Shown here: piece by piece, positions 19,337-28,134 of the stretch | Layout of the letters: the number at the start of each line of letters is the position of its first letter | Position numbering within the stretch: the first letter of the stretch is position 1 | From: Roseospira navarrensis | GTDB taxonomy: Bacteria; Pseudomonadota; Alphaproteobacteria; Rhodospirillales; Rhodospirillaceae | Direction: 5' to 3' | NCBI RefSeq assembly: GCF_009601025.1 | Contig: NZ_WIVE01000006.1 | Span: forward strand, 38,238-102,237 | Length of the DNA: 64,000 nucleotides | Position numbers and translations under genes: made by a program | The notes under the pieces: model-generated | Databases searched by the model: none | Seen by the model: only the letters and a program-made list of their open reading frames with translations | Told to the model about the DNA's origin: nothing

Positions 19337-19735
19337 ATGGCGGAGCCGACCCGATTATTGCCCGACCTGCTGCGCGCGGTCCGGGAAACGCCGATTTCGC
19401 CGAAGGATTTCGTGGCGCTGGAAACGCACCGCGTGGCCGCCGACCATGAAACCCGGCGGCTCGCGATCCGGGCGGCCCAGACGCTCGGCCTTTCGGCCAT
19501 GGGCGCGAGTGGCCTGTTCGCGGTCCTCGGCGTCGTGTTCGTCCTGCTGGCCGGTGACCAGCAACGCACCGACATCGACCTGTTCGGCTTCGGCGTCGGC
19601 ACGGACAGTGTCGGCGTGGCCTGCGTGGCCCTGGGGGCCGGGACCTTTCTGTGGTCGCTCCGCGCCGTCCTGAAGGTCATGGACAGCGCCGCGCGCGCGG
19701 TCGGCGGAACCGCCCCATCCTCGCGGACCGAATAA
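19337..19735 (+). CDS. Hypothetical protein with two membrane segments
   Basis: A 132-residue protein I do not recognise. Residues 1-50 are soluble and helical (LLPDLLRAVRETPISPKDFVALETHR), then come two hydrophobic segments at about 56-76 and 90-110 joined by a short polar loop with DIDLFGFGVGTDS. The ATG at 19337 is preferred to the longer frame, since the extra 22 residues overlap the preceding gene and look like out-of-frame sequence. It is probably co-transcribed with the ribbon-helix-helix gene. It ends seven bases from the convergent imuB stop. Confidence 0.6.
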   Translation: MAEPTRLLPDLLRAVRETPISPKDFVALETHRVAADHETRRLAIRAAQTLGLSAMGASGLFAVLGVVFVLLAGDQQRTDIDLFGFGVGTDSVGVACVALGAGTFLWSLRAVLKVMDSAARAVGGTAPSSRTE

Positions 19736-19742
19736 TCCCCCC

Positions 19743-21221
19743 TCACGGAAACACCCCCCGTTTGGTCCAACCGACGCGGTCGCGGGCGATCCAGGCGCGG
19801 GCGCCGTCCGGGTCCTCGACGCGCAGCAGGTCCACGACCTCGCCGCCCGCCGGACCCTGCCACCATTCGCCGCCGATGCGTTCGGGGATCGTTCGCCCGG
19901 CCTCCGTCGGCGGGATCACGGGGACGGGCCGGCGCAGCAGGCGCACCGGGCGCGGCGCGCGGTGCGCGGGCCAGTCCTGAGCCGCCTGCGGCGCGTCGGG
20001 CGCGACGGCGCGCTGGGCGCGCTCCGGCCGGTGGCTGCGCCAGGCCGACAGCCGCACCACGTTGTCGGCCCCGCAGCGCTCCACCAGACGGTCGATCAGG
20101 CGCGGCAGGGAGTCGCGCGCGCCGTCTGCCCCCGTCTCCGCCGCAAGAGTCGTCTGCGCCGGCGTCATCGGCTGGTGACGGGTCGCGTCCAGCCCCATCA
20201 CCTCGATCCCGAAGCCGGCATCGAGCCCGTCGAGCCGCTCGCGGAACAGCCGCGCCAGATGCGCCGGATCGCGGCTGGGCCGCCCCGTGCCGATGCGCGC
20301 CCGGGTCACGGTGCCGTCCACCCGGTAGACCGTCAGGTCGAGCCGCCGCACCCCGCGCCCCGCCTGGTCCATCACCCCGCACAGCCGCGCCAGCAGATCG
20401 TCGAGCGCGGCGGCCACGTCCTCGGTGCGTCCGATGGGCTCGGCGAAGGCGATGCGGACCCGGTGCGCCACCGCCGGACGCAGCGGCGCCAGCGGCTCCG
20501 GCGCATGCCCGAGAAGCTGATCCAGGCGACGCCAGACCTCCGGCCCCAGACGGCGGGACAGCGGCGCGCGCGGCCGGCGCAACAGATCGTCGAGGGTGCG
20601 CAGGCCGAGGCGGCCCAGCGTCTCCCGCGCCGGCGGCGGCAGACGCAGCGCGGCCACCGGCAGCCCGCCCAGCAACTGGCGCTGGGCCCCGGGCGGGATC
20701 AGGGCCGCCCCCCCGTCCGGCACACCGTCCAGGAACCGGGCGGCCGCCCAGGCCGCGCCCGGGGTGTCGGCCATGCCGACCCGCACGGTCAGCCCCAGCG
20801 CCGCCAGCCGGTCCCGCACCGACTCGAGCAGGGCGGTCTCGCCCCCGAACAGATGCGCGCAGCCGGTCACATCCAGCCACAGACCGGCGCCGCCGGTGCC
20901 GCTCAGGCCCTCCACCGCAACCGTAGGCGTCCAGCGCCCGCACCAGCGCGCCAGCGCCCGGAGCGCCCGCAGATCGGCGGCGGGCTCCGACTCGGCCACG
21001 GCGAGGTCCGGCACCACCGCGCGGGCATCGGCCAGCGGCAGCCCGGGCGCGAGCCCCGCGCCGGCCGCCGCGCCGTTGACCGCGGCCAGACGACGCGCGC
21101 CGGCCACGGCCTCGGTGGTGGCGAAAGCTCGGTCAGCCTGTGCGGCACAGGAGGCATTCCGAATCCGCGTCAGACGGTCGGTCGCGAAGGTCGGCAGCCA
21201 GATCGAGATCACCCGTGTCAT
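19743..21221 (-). CDS. imuB: ImuB, inactive Y-family DNA polymerase of the mutagenesis cassette
   Basis: Adaptor of the SOS-induced ImuA-ImuB-DnaE2 mutasome, 492 residues. The Y-family fold is seen from the opening VISIWLPTFATDRLTRI, the palm (GLWLDVTGCAHLFGGE at about 115-130), helix-hairpin-helix (ETLGRLGLRTLDDLL) and little-finger region. The first catalytic acidic motif of active polymerases (DxD in the opening strand) is replaced by ISIWLP, as known for ImuB. Family knowledge says it links DnaE2 to the beta clamp. Its start lies 89 bases inside imuA, so it is translated from the same message. dnaE2 is not in the window. Confidence 0.9.
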   Translation of the reverse strand: MTRVISIWLPTFATDRLTRIRNASCAAQADRAFATTEAVAGARRLAAVNGAAAGAGLAPGLPLADARAVVPDLAVAESEPAADLRALRALARWCGRWTPTVAVEGLSGTGGAGLWLDVTGCAHLFGGETALLESVRDRLAALGLTVRVGMADTPGAAWAAARFLDGVPDGGAALIPPGAQRQLLGGLPVAALRLPPPARETLGRLGLRTLDDLLRRPRAPLSRRLGPEVWRRLDQLLGHAPEPLAPLRPAVAHRVRIAFAEPIGRTEDVAAALDDLLARLCGVMDQAGRGVRRLDLTVYRVDGTVTRARIGTGRPSRDPAHLARLFRERLDGLDAGFGIEVMGLDATRHQPMTPAQTTLAAETGADGARDSLPRLIDRLVERCGADNVVRLSAWRSHRPERAQRAVAPDAPQAAQDWPAHRAPRPVRLLRRPVPVIPPTEAGRTIPERIGGEWWQGPAGGEVVDLLRVEDPDGARAWIARDRVGWTKRGVFP

Positions 21222-22005
21222 GGGTCCACTCCAGGGTCCAGTGGCGCGGCAGGCCGTTGCGGCAGTGTTCGAGGGCGACGGACCAGCGCGCGCGGCCGGG
21301 CTCGCCCCAGGGAGTGGGCACAGCCGGCGCCGGCGTCACCCGCCAGCGGGTGACGGCACCCGGCACGCTCTCGGCGGGCTCGCGGGCGGGGCGCAGCAGC
21401 ACCGCGCCGCCGCCCCCGGCCTCCGCCGCCAGGGTGAGGCGCCGCCCGGCGGCCGGGTCGAGCCGCCCCGGGATCTGCCCCACCACCGCGCCCACATCGG
21501 GGCAGCGCAGGGCCTCCTCCATCGCCCAGGCCACATCGGCGGCCTCGGGCGCGCGGACCACGATCAGGCGGGCCGGCGTCAGCCCCAGGGCCGCGAGGCC
21601 GGGACCATAGAGACTGTCGTCGGGACTGCCCGCGCGCAGGCACCAGACCACCGGGCGCGGCCGCGCCATGCCAGAGGTGCGGGCCGGATCGGTGGTCGCC
21701 AGCCGGGCCGCCATCAGGGCGGCGAAGGCCAGCGCCGCGCCCCCCGCCCCACCCCCGGCGGCGCGCTCCAGGGGCGCCCCGTCGGCCACATGGTGCAGGC
21801 AACCCAACGCCAGCCCGCCGCCCCCGTCTCCGCCGTCCCCGTCTCCGCCGTCCCCGTCTCCGCCGTCCCCGTCTCCGCCGTCCGGCAGGGCCGCGTCCAC
21901 GGCCGGCACCCCCAGCGGCCGGGTCGGACGCACAGGACGCCCGCCGCGCTCCAGCCGCCGCACGCGGGCGCGCAGGGTCTCCAGGTCGATCGCCGGTCCG
22001 CTCAT
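21133..22005 (-). CDS. imuA: ImuA, RecA-like protein of the mutagenesis cassette
   Basis: RecA-related partner of ImuB, 290 residues from the ATG at 22003-22005. It opens with a helix (LETLRARVRRLERG) and has the family stretch LGVPAVDAALPDGG, a RecA-like core, and WCLRAGSPDDSLYGPGLAALGL. Between about residues 42 and 61 it carries four perfect repeats of a 15-base unit coding GDGDG, making a Gly-Asp loop that could vary in length. A longer frame to 22101 would place the start upstream of the LexA box and is rejected. It overlaps imuB by 89 bases. Confidence 0.85.
   Translation of the reverse strand: MSGPAIDLETLRARVRRLERGGRPVRPTRPLGVPAVDAALPDGGDGDGGDGDGGDGDGGDGGGGLALGCLHHVADGAPLERAAGGGAGGAALAFAALMAARLATTDPARTSGMARPRPVVWCLRAGSPDDSLYGPGLAALGLTPARLIVVRAPEAADVAWAMEEALRCPDVGAVVGQIPGRLDPAAGRRLTLAAEAGGGGAVLLRPAREPAESVPGAVTRWRVTPAPAVPTPWGEPGRARWSVALEHCRNGLPRHWTLEWTHDTGDLDLAADLRDRPSDADSECLLCRTG
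21822..21881 (-). repeat. 15-bp tandem repeat, four copies, inside imuA
   Basis: Four perfect head-to-tail copies of CCCCGTCTCCGCCGT (plus strand). The unit is a multiple of three, so copy-number change keeps the imuA frame and only lengthens or shortens a Gly-Asp loop. Confidence 0.95.
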
Positions 22006-22065
22006 GGGGGGGCCGCCTCGGGTCTGACGATGAGGGGAAGCGGGCCACCGGCGCCGCGTCATTGT

Positions 22066-22080
22066 GTTCCTATTTTGTTC
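22066..22080 (-). promoter_or_regulatory. LexA box upstream of imuA-imuB
   Basis: GTTC-N7-GTTC, the alphaproteobacterial LexA operator, is present exactly: GTTC at 22066-22069, seven bases, GTTC at 22077-22080. It is 60 bases before the chosen imuA start, in the right place to block its promoter. It predicts that imuA-imuB is induced by DNA damage. The site is also about 185 bases from cysD on the other side, too far to be its main control. Confidence 0.88.
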
Positions 22081-22129
22081 TTTCGACGCCACCCCTGTCA
22101 AGCCCGGGGGCCCTCAACGGAGTCCGCAT

Positions 22130-22157
22130 TTTACACTACATTTATGTCTTTTAATTA
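22130..22157 (+). promoter_or_regulatory. Candidate promoter for cysD-cysNC
   Basis: An AT-rich island (about 22125-22200) stands out in GC-rich surroundings. It contains TTTACA at 22130-22135 and TAATTA at 22152-22157 with a 16-base spacer, a reasonable -35/-10 pair for the plus strand, about 107 bases before the cysD ATG. The call is by eye only. Confidence 0.4.
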
Positions 22158-22264
22158 TGTTTAACATTGCACAATGATCTATTTTCGAAGACGCTTGCCG
22201 CGCGCCCGAACCGAACTCATAGTCCGGCTCGACCCGCCGCCCCGCTCACCCCGCCGGAGTTCCC

Positions 22265-23176
22265 ATGTCCAGCGCCGACCGCCTGACCCACCTGCAACGC
22301 CTGGAAGCCGAGAGCATCCACATCATCCGCGAGGTGGTCGCGGAGTTCCGCAAGCCGGTGATGCTGTATTCCATCGGCAAGGATTCGTCCGTGATGCTGC
22401 ATCTGGCCCGCAAGGCCTTCGCGCCCGGGCCGCTGCCGTTCCCGCTGATGCACATCGACACCACCTGGAAATTCCGCGAGATGATCGCCTTTCGCGACCA
22501 GACGGCGCGGGATCTGGGCCTGGATCTGCTGATCCACACCAACCCGGACGGCCTGCGCGACGGGGTGGGGCCGATCACCCACGGCTCGGGCGTGCATACG
22601 GACGTGATGAAGACGCAGGCGCTCAAGCAGGCCCTGACCCGGTACGGCTTCGACGCGGCCTTCGGCGGCGCGCGGCGCGACGAGGAGGCCAGCCGCGCCA
22701 AGGAGCGCGTGTTCTCGTTCCGCACCGCGACCCACCAGTGGGACCCGCGCAACCAGCGCCCCGAGCTGTGGTCGATCTACAACGCCCGTATCCAGACCGG
22801 CGAGAGCATCCGCGCCTTCCCCCTGTCCAACTGGACCGAACTGGACGTGTGGCAGTACATCCACCAGGAGGACATCCCGGTGGTGCCGCTGTACTTCGCC
22901 AAGCCGCGCCCGGTGATCCAGCACAACGGCATGTGGGTGATGGTGGACGACGACCGGCTTCCCATCCCCGAGGGCGCCGCACCCGAGATGAAGAGCGTGC
23001 GCTTCCGCACCCTGGGCTGTTATCCGCTGACCGGCGCGGTGGCGAGCACCGCCACCACGGTCGCCGAGGTGGTCGCCGAAATGCTGAACTCGCGCACCTC
23101 CGAGCGCGCCGGCCGCGCCATCGATCACGATCAGGCCGGATCCATGGAACTCAAGAAGCGGGACGGGTACTTCTGA
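22265..23176 (+). CDS. cysD: Sulfate adenylyltransferase subunit 2 (CysD)
   Basis: Catalytic subunit of ATP sulfurylase, making adenosine 5'-phosphosulfate from sulfate and ATP with CysN. The 303 residues match the family. The PP-loop motif is [14 protein letters not shown] (about 35-48), with [21 protein letters not shown] and the sulfate/ATP region [12 protein letters not shown] further on, and the C-terminus ends in LKKRDGYF as in most CysD proteins. The stop and the next start share bases (TGATG), so it is coupled to cysNC. Confidence 0.97.
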   Translation: MSSADRLTHLQRLEAESIHIIREVVAEFRKPVMLYSIGKDSSVMLHLARKAFAPGPLPFPLMHIDTTWKFREMIAFRDQTARDLGLDLLIHTNPDGLRDGVGPITHGSGVHTDVMKTQALKQALTRYGFDAAFGGARRDEEASRAKERVFSFRTATHQWDPRNQRPELWSIYNARIQTGESIRAFPLSNWTELDVWQYIHQEDIPVVPLYFAKPRPVIQHNGMWVMVDDDRLPIPEGAAPEMKSVRFRTLGCYPLTGAVASTATTVAEVVAEMLNSRTSERAGRAIDHDQAGSMELKKRDGYF

Positions 23177-25086
23177 TGGCCGACGACGGACGCACGTTCG
23201 ATGCCGCCGCGACCGAGGCGGTTCTCAGCGGCAAGGCCGCCGAGCGCGACCTGCTGCGATTCCTGACCTGCGGCAGCGTGGACGACGGCAAGAGCACCCT
23301 GATCGGGCGCGTGCTGTACGACTCCAAGCTGATCTTCGAGGACCAGTTGAAGACCCTGGAACGGGACAGCAAGGCGCGCGGCAACGCCGGCGGCGCCCTG
23401 GACCTGTCGCTGCTGGTGGACGGCCTGCAGGCGGAGCGCGAACAGGGCATCACCATCGACGTGGCGTGGCGGCACTTCACCACCGACCGGCGCAAGTTCA
23501 TCGTCGCCGACACGCCGGGCCACGAGCAGTACACCCGCAACATGGCCACCGGGGCGTCCAACGCGGACCTCGCCGTGCTGCTGGTGGACGCGCGCAAGGG
23601 CGTGCTGGTGCAGACCCGCCGCCATGCCACCATCGCGCGGCTGATGGGTCTGCGTCATGTGGTGGTGGCCATCAACAAGATGGACCTGGTGGGGTACGAC
23701 CGGGCGACCTACGAGGCCATCCGCGACGACTTCGTGGCCTTCGCCCGCGAGATCGACCTGCCCGAGCCGGTCTGCATTCCGGTGTCGGCCCTGATGGGCG
23801 ACAACGTGGTGAACCGGGGCGACGGCATGCCGTGGTACGATGGCCCGGCCCTGCTGCCCTTCCTGGAAGAGGTGGACGTGGTGCAGACCAGCACGCAGAC
23901 ACCGTTCCGCCTGCCGGTGCAGTGGGTCAACCGCCCCAACCTGGACTTCCGGGGCTACTGCGGCACCCTGGCGTCCGGCCGCGTGCGGCCCGGAGACCGG
24001 ATCGTGGTCAACCCCTCCGGCCGCGAAACCACCGTGGCCCGTGTGGTCGATTTCAACGGCGACCGGGCCGAGGCCATCGCCGGCGAGTCGATCACCCTGA
24101 CACTGGCCGACGAAGTGGACGTGGCCCGCGGCGACCTGCTCAGCCCGGCGGACGCCCGCCCGCAGGTGGCCGACCAGATGGCCGCACACATTATCTGGAT
24201 GGGCGAGGACCCGATGCTGCCCGAGCGGTCGTATCTGCTGAAGATCGGCCACACGACCGTTCCGGCGCAGATCACCGAGATCAAGTACCGCCTGGACGTG
24301 AACACGCACAGCAAGCTGGCCGCCAAGCACCTGGACCTGAACGAGGTGGCGTTCTGCAACCTGTCCCTCGCCCGCCCCGTGCCGTTCGATCCGTACGAGG
24401 AGAACCGGGGCACCGGCGGCTTCATCCTGATCGACCGCACCACGCACCAGACCGTGGGCTGCGGCATGATCTCCTTCGGCCTGCGGCGGGCCAGCAACAT
24501 CCACTGGCAGGCGCTGGAGGTGGACAAGGCCGCCCGCGCCCACCAGAAGCACCAGAAGCCCTGCGTGCTGTGGTTCACCGGCCTGTCCGGCGCCGGCAAG
24601 TCCACCGTCGCCAATCTGGTGGAAAAGCGCCTGATGGCCATGGGCCATCACAGCTACCTGCTGGACGGCGACAACGTCCGCCACGGCCTGAACCGGGACC
24701 TCGGCTTCACCGCCGAGGACCGGGTGGAGAACGTCCGCCGCGTGGCCGAGGTCTCCAGCCTGTTCGTGGACGCCGGGCTGATCGTGCTGGTCTCGTTCAT
24801 CTCGCCGTTCCGGGCGGAACGCCGGCTGGCCCGCGAGAAGGTCGCCGCCGGCGAGTTCCTGGAGGTGTTCGTGGATGCCCCGCTGGAGGTCTGCGAACAG
24901 CGCGACGTGAAGGGGCTCTACAAGAAGGCCCGCGCGGGCGAGATCAAGAACTTCACCGGCATCGACTCCGACTACGAGCCGCCCGAAGCCCCCGAACTGC
25001 ACCTGCGCACCGATCAGGCCGAACCGGATGAACTGGCCGATCAGGTGATCCAGGCCCTGCGCGCGCGCGGCCTGCTGCGGGAGTAG
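23176..25086 (+). CDS. cysNC: Bifunctional sulfate adenylyltransferase subunit 1 / adenylylsulfate kinase (CysN-CysC)
   Basis: Fusion of the GTPase subunit of ATP sulfurylase (about 1-445) with APS kinase (about 455-636), giving APS and then PAPS. CysN has Walker [10 protein letters not shown] at 33-41, [17 protein letters not shown] and NKMDLV as in EF-Tu-like GTPases. CysC has its own Walker [10 protein letters not shown] at 469-477, then [15 protein letters not shown] and the PAPS region [20 protein letters not shown]. The fused form is common in alphaproteobacteria. The longer open frame before 23176 is not used, because this ATG is coupled to the cysD stop. Confidence 0.96.
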   Translation: MADDGRTFDAAATEAVLSGKAAERDLLRFLTCGSVDDGKSTLIGRVLYDSKLIFEDQLKTLERDSKARGNAGGALDLSLLVDGLQAEREQGITIDVAWRHFTTDRRKFIVADTPGHEQYTRNMATGASNADLAVLLVDARKGVLVQTRRHATIARLMGLRHVVVAINKMDLVGYDRATYEAIRDDFVAFAREIDLPEPVCIPVSALMGDNVVNRGDGMPWYDGPALLPFLEEVDVVQTSTQTPFRLPVQWVNRPNLDFRGYCGTLASGRVRPGDRIVVNPSGRETTVARVVDFNGDRAEAIAGESITLTLADEVDVARGDLLSPADARPQVADQMAAHIIWMGEDPMLPERSYLLKIGHTTVPAQITEIKYRLDVNTHSKLAAKHLDLNEVAFCNLSLARPVPFDPYEENRGTGGFILIDRTTHQTVGCGMISFGLRRASNIHWQALEVDKAARAHQKHQKPCVLWFTGLSGAGKSTVANLVEKRLMAMGHHSYLLDGDNVRHGLNRDLGFTAEDRVENVRRVAEVSSLFVDAGLIVLVSFISPFRAERRLAREKVAAGEFLEVFVDAPLEVCEQRDVKGLYKKARAGEIKNFTGIDSDYEPPEAPELHLRTDQAEPDELADQVIQALRARGLLRE

Positions 25087-25162
25087 GCCGGGGCCCCATC
25101 TTGATTTGGTCCGGTCCCGTCGCAATGTCTCCCTGAACCGAAAAAGCACAGGGAGGCCCGCC

Positions 25163-25834
25163 ATGACGTCTCACCCCCAGGCCCGACACCGTGACCGCGC
25201 CCGCGCCCACGCCATTCCGGCGGCGGACCCGCGTCCGCTCCAGTGGCTGGCCATCGCCGGCCTGACCCTGGCCCTGCTGGCCGGACTGGCCATCGCGCAG
25301 ACGGCCCGGGCGGCCACCTGGACCCTGGACGGGGCCACCTCGTTCCTCAGCTTCGCCTCGATCAAGGCGCAGGACATCGGCGAGGTGCACAGCTTTGGTG
25401 ACCTGTCCGGGTCCGTCGGCGAGGACGGCAGCGCGGAGGTGGCCATCGACCTGGCCTCGGTCAGCACCGGCATCGACCTCCGCAACGAGCGCATGCGCGA
25501 GATGCTGTTCAACGTGGCCCAGTTTCCGGTCGCGACCATCTCCGCCAATGTCCCCCTGGACAGCCTGATGGAGATGCCGGTCGGCGACTCGGCCGTGCGG
25601 GATGTAACCGCTCAACTGACGCTGGCCGGCGAGAGCAACGATCTGGCCATGCCCATGATGGTGACCCGATTGGGCGAGGGCCGCGTGATGGTCCAGCCGC
25701 TCCAGCTCCTGATGGTGCAGGCCGACGACTATGCGCTCGGCGAGGGCATCCGCAAGCTGCGCGAGGTGGCGGGCCTGGAGCACATCAGCCACGCCGTCCC
25801 GGCCACCTTCACGCTGGTGTTCACCCGCGACTAG
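25163..25834 (+). CDS. YceI family periplasmic protein
   Basis: Lipocalin-like YceI protein of 223 residues, expected to bind a lipid or isoprenoid in the periplasm. After a 25-residue polar N-terminus comes a hydrophobic segment (about 31-50) ending QTARA, a likely signal peptide, then the domain: WTLDGATSFLSFASIKAQDIGEVHSFGDLSG, followed by DLASVSTGIDLRNERMREMLF, the family landmark. The ATG at 25163 has a strong GGGAGG seven bases upstream. It shares the four bases CTAG at its stop with the convergent amidotransferase gene. Confidence 0.88.
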   Translation: MTSHPQARHRDRARAHAIPAADPRPLQWLAIAGLTLALLAGLAIAQTARAATWTLDGATSFLSFASIKAQDIGEVHSFGDLSGSVGEDGSAEVAIDLASVSTGIDLRNERMREMLFNVAQFPVATISANVPLDSLMEMPVGDSAVRDVTAQLTLAGESNDLAMPMMVTRLGEGRVMVQPLQLLMVQADDYALGEGIRKLREVAGLEHISHAVPATFTLVFTRD

Positions 25835-26556
25835 CGGGAGGCGGCCGCCTCCAGGAAGGCCTTCACAATCGCCGTATCCGCCGGGTCGATGGCGTATTCG
25901 GGATGCCACTGCACCCCCAGGCAGAAGCGGCGGGTCGGGTCCTCGATGCCCTCGATCACCCCGTCCGTGTCGGTCCAGGCGTTGACGACGACCGGGTCCG
26001 GCACCGCCTTCACCGCCTGATGATGGGCGCTGTTGACGGCCGCCGAGGTCTGCCCGGTGATCCGGGCCAGCAGGGTGTCGGGCCGGATGGTCACGGTGTG
26101 GCCGGGCTCGGTGCGCGGGTTGGGCTGCTCATGGGCGAGCGCGCCGGGCACCTCGCCCGGGATGTGCTGGATCAGCGTGCCGCCCAGCACCACCGCGAGA
26201 AGCTGCTGACCGCCGCAGATGCCGAGCACCGGCATGTCCCGGTCGAGCGCGCCCTTCAGCACCGCCAGTTCGAAGTCCGTCCGGCCGGCCTTCAGGGTCA
26301 CCGAGGCGTGCCGGGTCTCCGCCCCGAACAGCGCGGGGTCCACGTCGAATGCGCCGCCGGTGACCATCAGGCCGTCGATCATGTCCAGGTAGCGGCCCAC
26401 CAGGGCGGATTCGTGCGGCAGGATCAACGGCACCCCGCCGGCCGCCGCCACCACGCCGGCGTAGTTCTGCCGCAGGGCATACCAGGGCAGTTTGGAGTAG
26501 CCGCCCGCCTCCTCGGCGTCGGCGGTGATGCCGATGATCGGCGCGCGATCGGACAT
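25831..26556 (-). CDS. Class I glutamine amidotransferase-like hydrolase (PuuD family)
   Basis: Gamma-glutamyl-gamma-aminobutyrate hydrolase family (peptidase C26), 241 residues. The nucleophile elbow is GICGGQQ (Cys at about 115), and the His/Glu pair is in GVQWHPEY near the C-terminus. The N-terminal pattern PIIGITADAEEAGG and the mid-protein GLMVTGGAFDVDP fit this family. In E. coli PuuD frees GABA from gamma-Glu-GABA in putrescine breakdown; no other put/puu gene is nearby, so the real substrate is open. Its stop overlaps the YceI stop on the opposite strand. Confidence 0.87.
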   Translation of the reverse strand: MSDRAPIIGITADAEEAGGYSKLPWYALRQNYAGVVAAAGGVPLILPHESALVGRYLDMIDGLMVTGGAFDVDPALFGAETRHASVTLKAGRTDFELAVLKGALDRDMPVLGICGGQQLLAVVLGGTLIQHIPGEVPGALAHEQPNPRTEPGHTVTIRPDTLLARITGQTSAAVNSAHHQAVKAVPDPVVVNAWTDTDGVIEGIEDPTRRFCLGVQWHPEYAIDPADTAIVKAFLEAAASR

Positions 26557-26782
26557 GACGAAACCTCAAGGAACACGCGGGGATGCGGGCCGGCACTCTA
26601 TCATCCCGGCCTTGGCCTGTCCCGCCCGACCGGGTGTTCCGGAACCGCCCGCGCGCCGGCGTATGATCGACCGGAGTACACCAAGAGTCAGGTTGATGCG
26701 GAAAGGCCGATCGACCATTCTTCCAGGAGCCCGGGCAGGCTGCCGGCTGACCACCACCGTGACGAGAAGGACTCGAGGCCGG

Positions 26783-28039
26783 ATGAAAGAGGCCACCGCC
26801 GCCTTTCAGTGCGCCGACATCCCCTGGAACGAGTCCCAGCGGCTGCGCGCCCTGCGGCGCTACGGGTTGCTGGACGCGGACCCCGAGGTGCGGTTCGATC
26901 GCCTGACCAGCCTCACTAGCCGGCTGCTCAACACGCCCATCGCGCTGGTCTCGCTGGTCGATGCGAACCGGCAATTCTTCATGTCCCGCCAGGGACTTGA
27001 GGCGCACGAGACATCCCGGGACCTGGCCTTCTGCGCCCACGCCATTCATGGGGACGGCATCTTCGAGATCCCGGACGCGACGCAGGACCCCCGCTTCGCC
27101 GGCAATCCCCTGGTCGTGGGGCCGCCCCATATCCGCTACTACATCGGCAAGCCGCTGGTGGACCGGGAGGGCTTTCGCCTGGGCACCCTGTGCGCGATCG
27201 ACCTGACCGCGCGCCCACCCCTTGACGCAGACGGCCGCGCCATCCTGACCGATCTGGCGGCCGCCGTCGTCGATCTCATCGAGATGCGGCAGACCGCGCT
27301 GGAGGCCGAGACCGAGCGTCAACGCACCCAGCGACTCATGGAGGTCAAGGAAGCCTATCTAGCCACCATGGCCCACGAGTTGCGCACGCCCCTGAATGCG
27401 GTCACGGGCTTCGGGCAGTTGCTCAAGATGACCGGGGCGGACGACTGCCTGTCGGACAAGCAGCGCGAATACCTGAACATGATCGTGGAGTCGGGCGAAT
27501 ACCTGACGATGCTCGTGGGTGAAACCCTGGATGCCGAGGCCCGCGAGGCCGGCCCGGGCGCCATGCGCTCGGAGCCCGTGCCCCTGGCGCCGGCGTTGGC
27601 GGGCGCCGCGCGGCTGCTCGCCCCGCTGGCCGTCAAGCGCGATGTCACGCTGTCGGTGGACGCGCCGCAGGACCTGTGCGTGTGGGGCGATCCCCTACGC
27701 CTGCGGCAGGTGCTCATCAACCTCGTCTCCAACGCGGTCAAGTACAACCGGGCCGGCGGCTCGGTCACGCTGCGCGCCGCCATGGGCGGGGAGGAGGGCG
27801 ACAAGGTCACGATCCAGTGCCGGGACTCCGGCGTGGGTATCCCGGCCCGGGAAATCCCCAACCTGTTCCGCGCCTTCCACCGCGTCCCGGAAACCAGCGA
27901 GGACGTGGAAGGCACCGGCCTGGGTCTGCGCATCACCCGCCGGCTGGTGCGCATGATGGGCGGCGCCATCCAGGTCCAGAGCCGCGAGGGCGAGGGCTCC
28001 ACCTTCACCGTCACCCTGGACCGCGCCGCGCCGGATTGA
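26783..28039 (+). CDS. GAF-domain sensor histidine kinase
   Basis: Soluble two-component kinase of 418 residues. A GAF domain spans about 20-170 with the landmark stretches RQFFMSRQGL, RDLAFCAHAI and RYYIGKPLVDREGFRLGTLCAID. A HisKA region follows with the phosphoacceptor in HELRTPLN (His198), then HATPase_c with NLVSNAVKYN, DSGVGIP and GTGLGLRI. There is no membrane segment, so the signal is cytoplasmic or comes from a partner. The ATG at 26783 is chosen; the 86 extra codons upstream look non-coding. No response regulator gene lies next to it (orphan kinase). Confidence 0.9.
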   Translation: MKEATAAFQCADIPWNESQRLRALRRYGLLDADPEVRFDRLTSLTSRLLNTPIALVSLVDANRQFFMSRQGLEAHETSRDLAFCAHAIHGDGIFEIPDATQDPRFAGNPLVVGPPHIRYYIGKPLVDREGFRLGTLCAIDLTARPPLDADGRAILTDLAAAVVDLIEMRQTALEAETERQRTQRLMEVKEAYLATMAHELRTPLNAVTGFGQLLKMTGADDCLSDKQREYLNMIVESGEYLTMLVGETLDAEAREAGPGAMRSEPVPLAPALAGAARLLAPLAVKRDVTLSVDAPQDLCVWGDPLRLRQVLINLVSNAVKYNRAGGSVTLRAAMGGEEGDKVTIQCRDSGVGIPAREIPNLFRAFHRVPETSEDVEGTGLGLRITRRLVRMMGGAIQVQSREGEGSTFTVTLDRAAPD

Positions 28040-28134
28040 GCACGGCCCGGCCGCGTCCGGAAAATCCCTTGCCCGCGCGCGCGCGTTCCCTAGGATGCGC
28101 CATCATCATTGCGACCCGAGGGGAGAGTGCGGAT

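Noticed and set aside
22006..22101. Extended N-terminus of ImuA
   Set aside because: Would place the start upstream of, or on, the LexA operator; the added residues do not look like ImuA.
22265..25086. Sulfate genes as a recently acquired island
   Set aside because: Base use is like the neighbours, no mobile gene or target duplication flanks them, and cysD-cysNC is standard in this class.
26525..26782. Extended N-terminus of the GAF histidine kinase
   Set aside because: Overlaps the divergent amidotransferase start and reads as non-coding; the GAF domain is complete from 26783.
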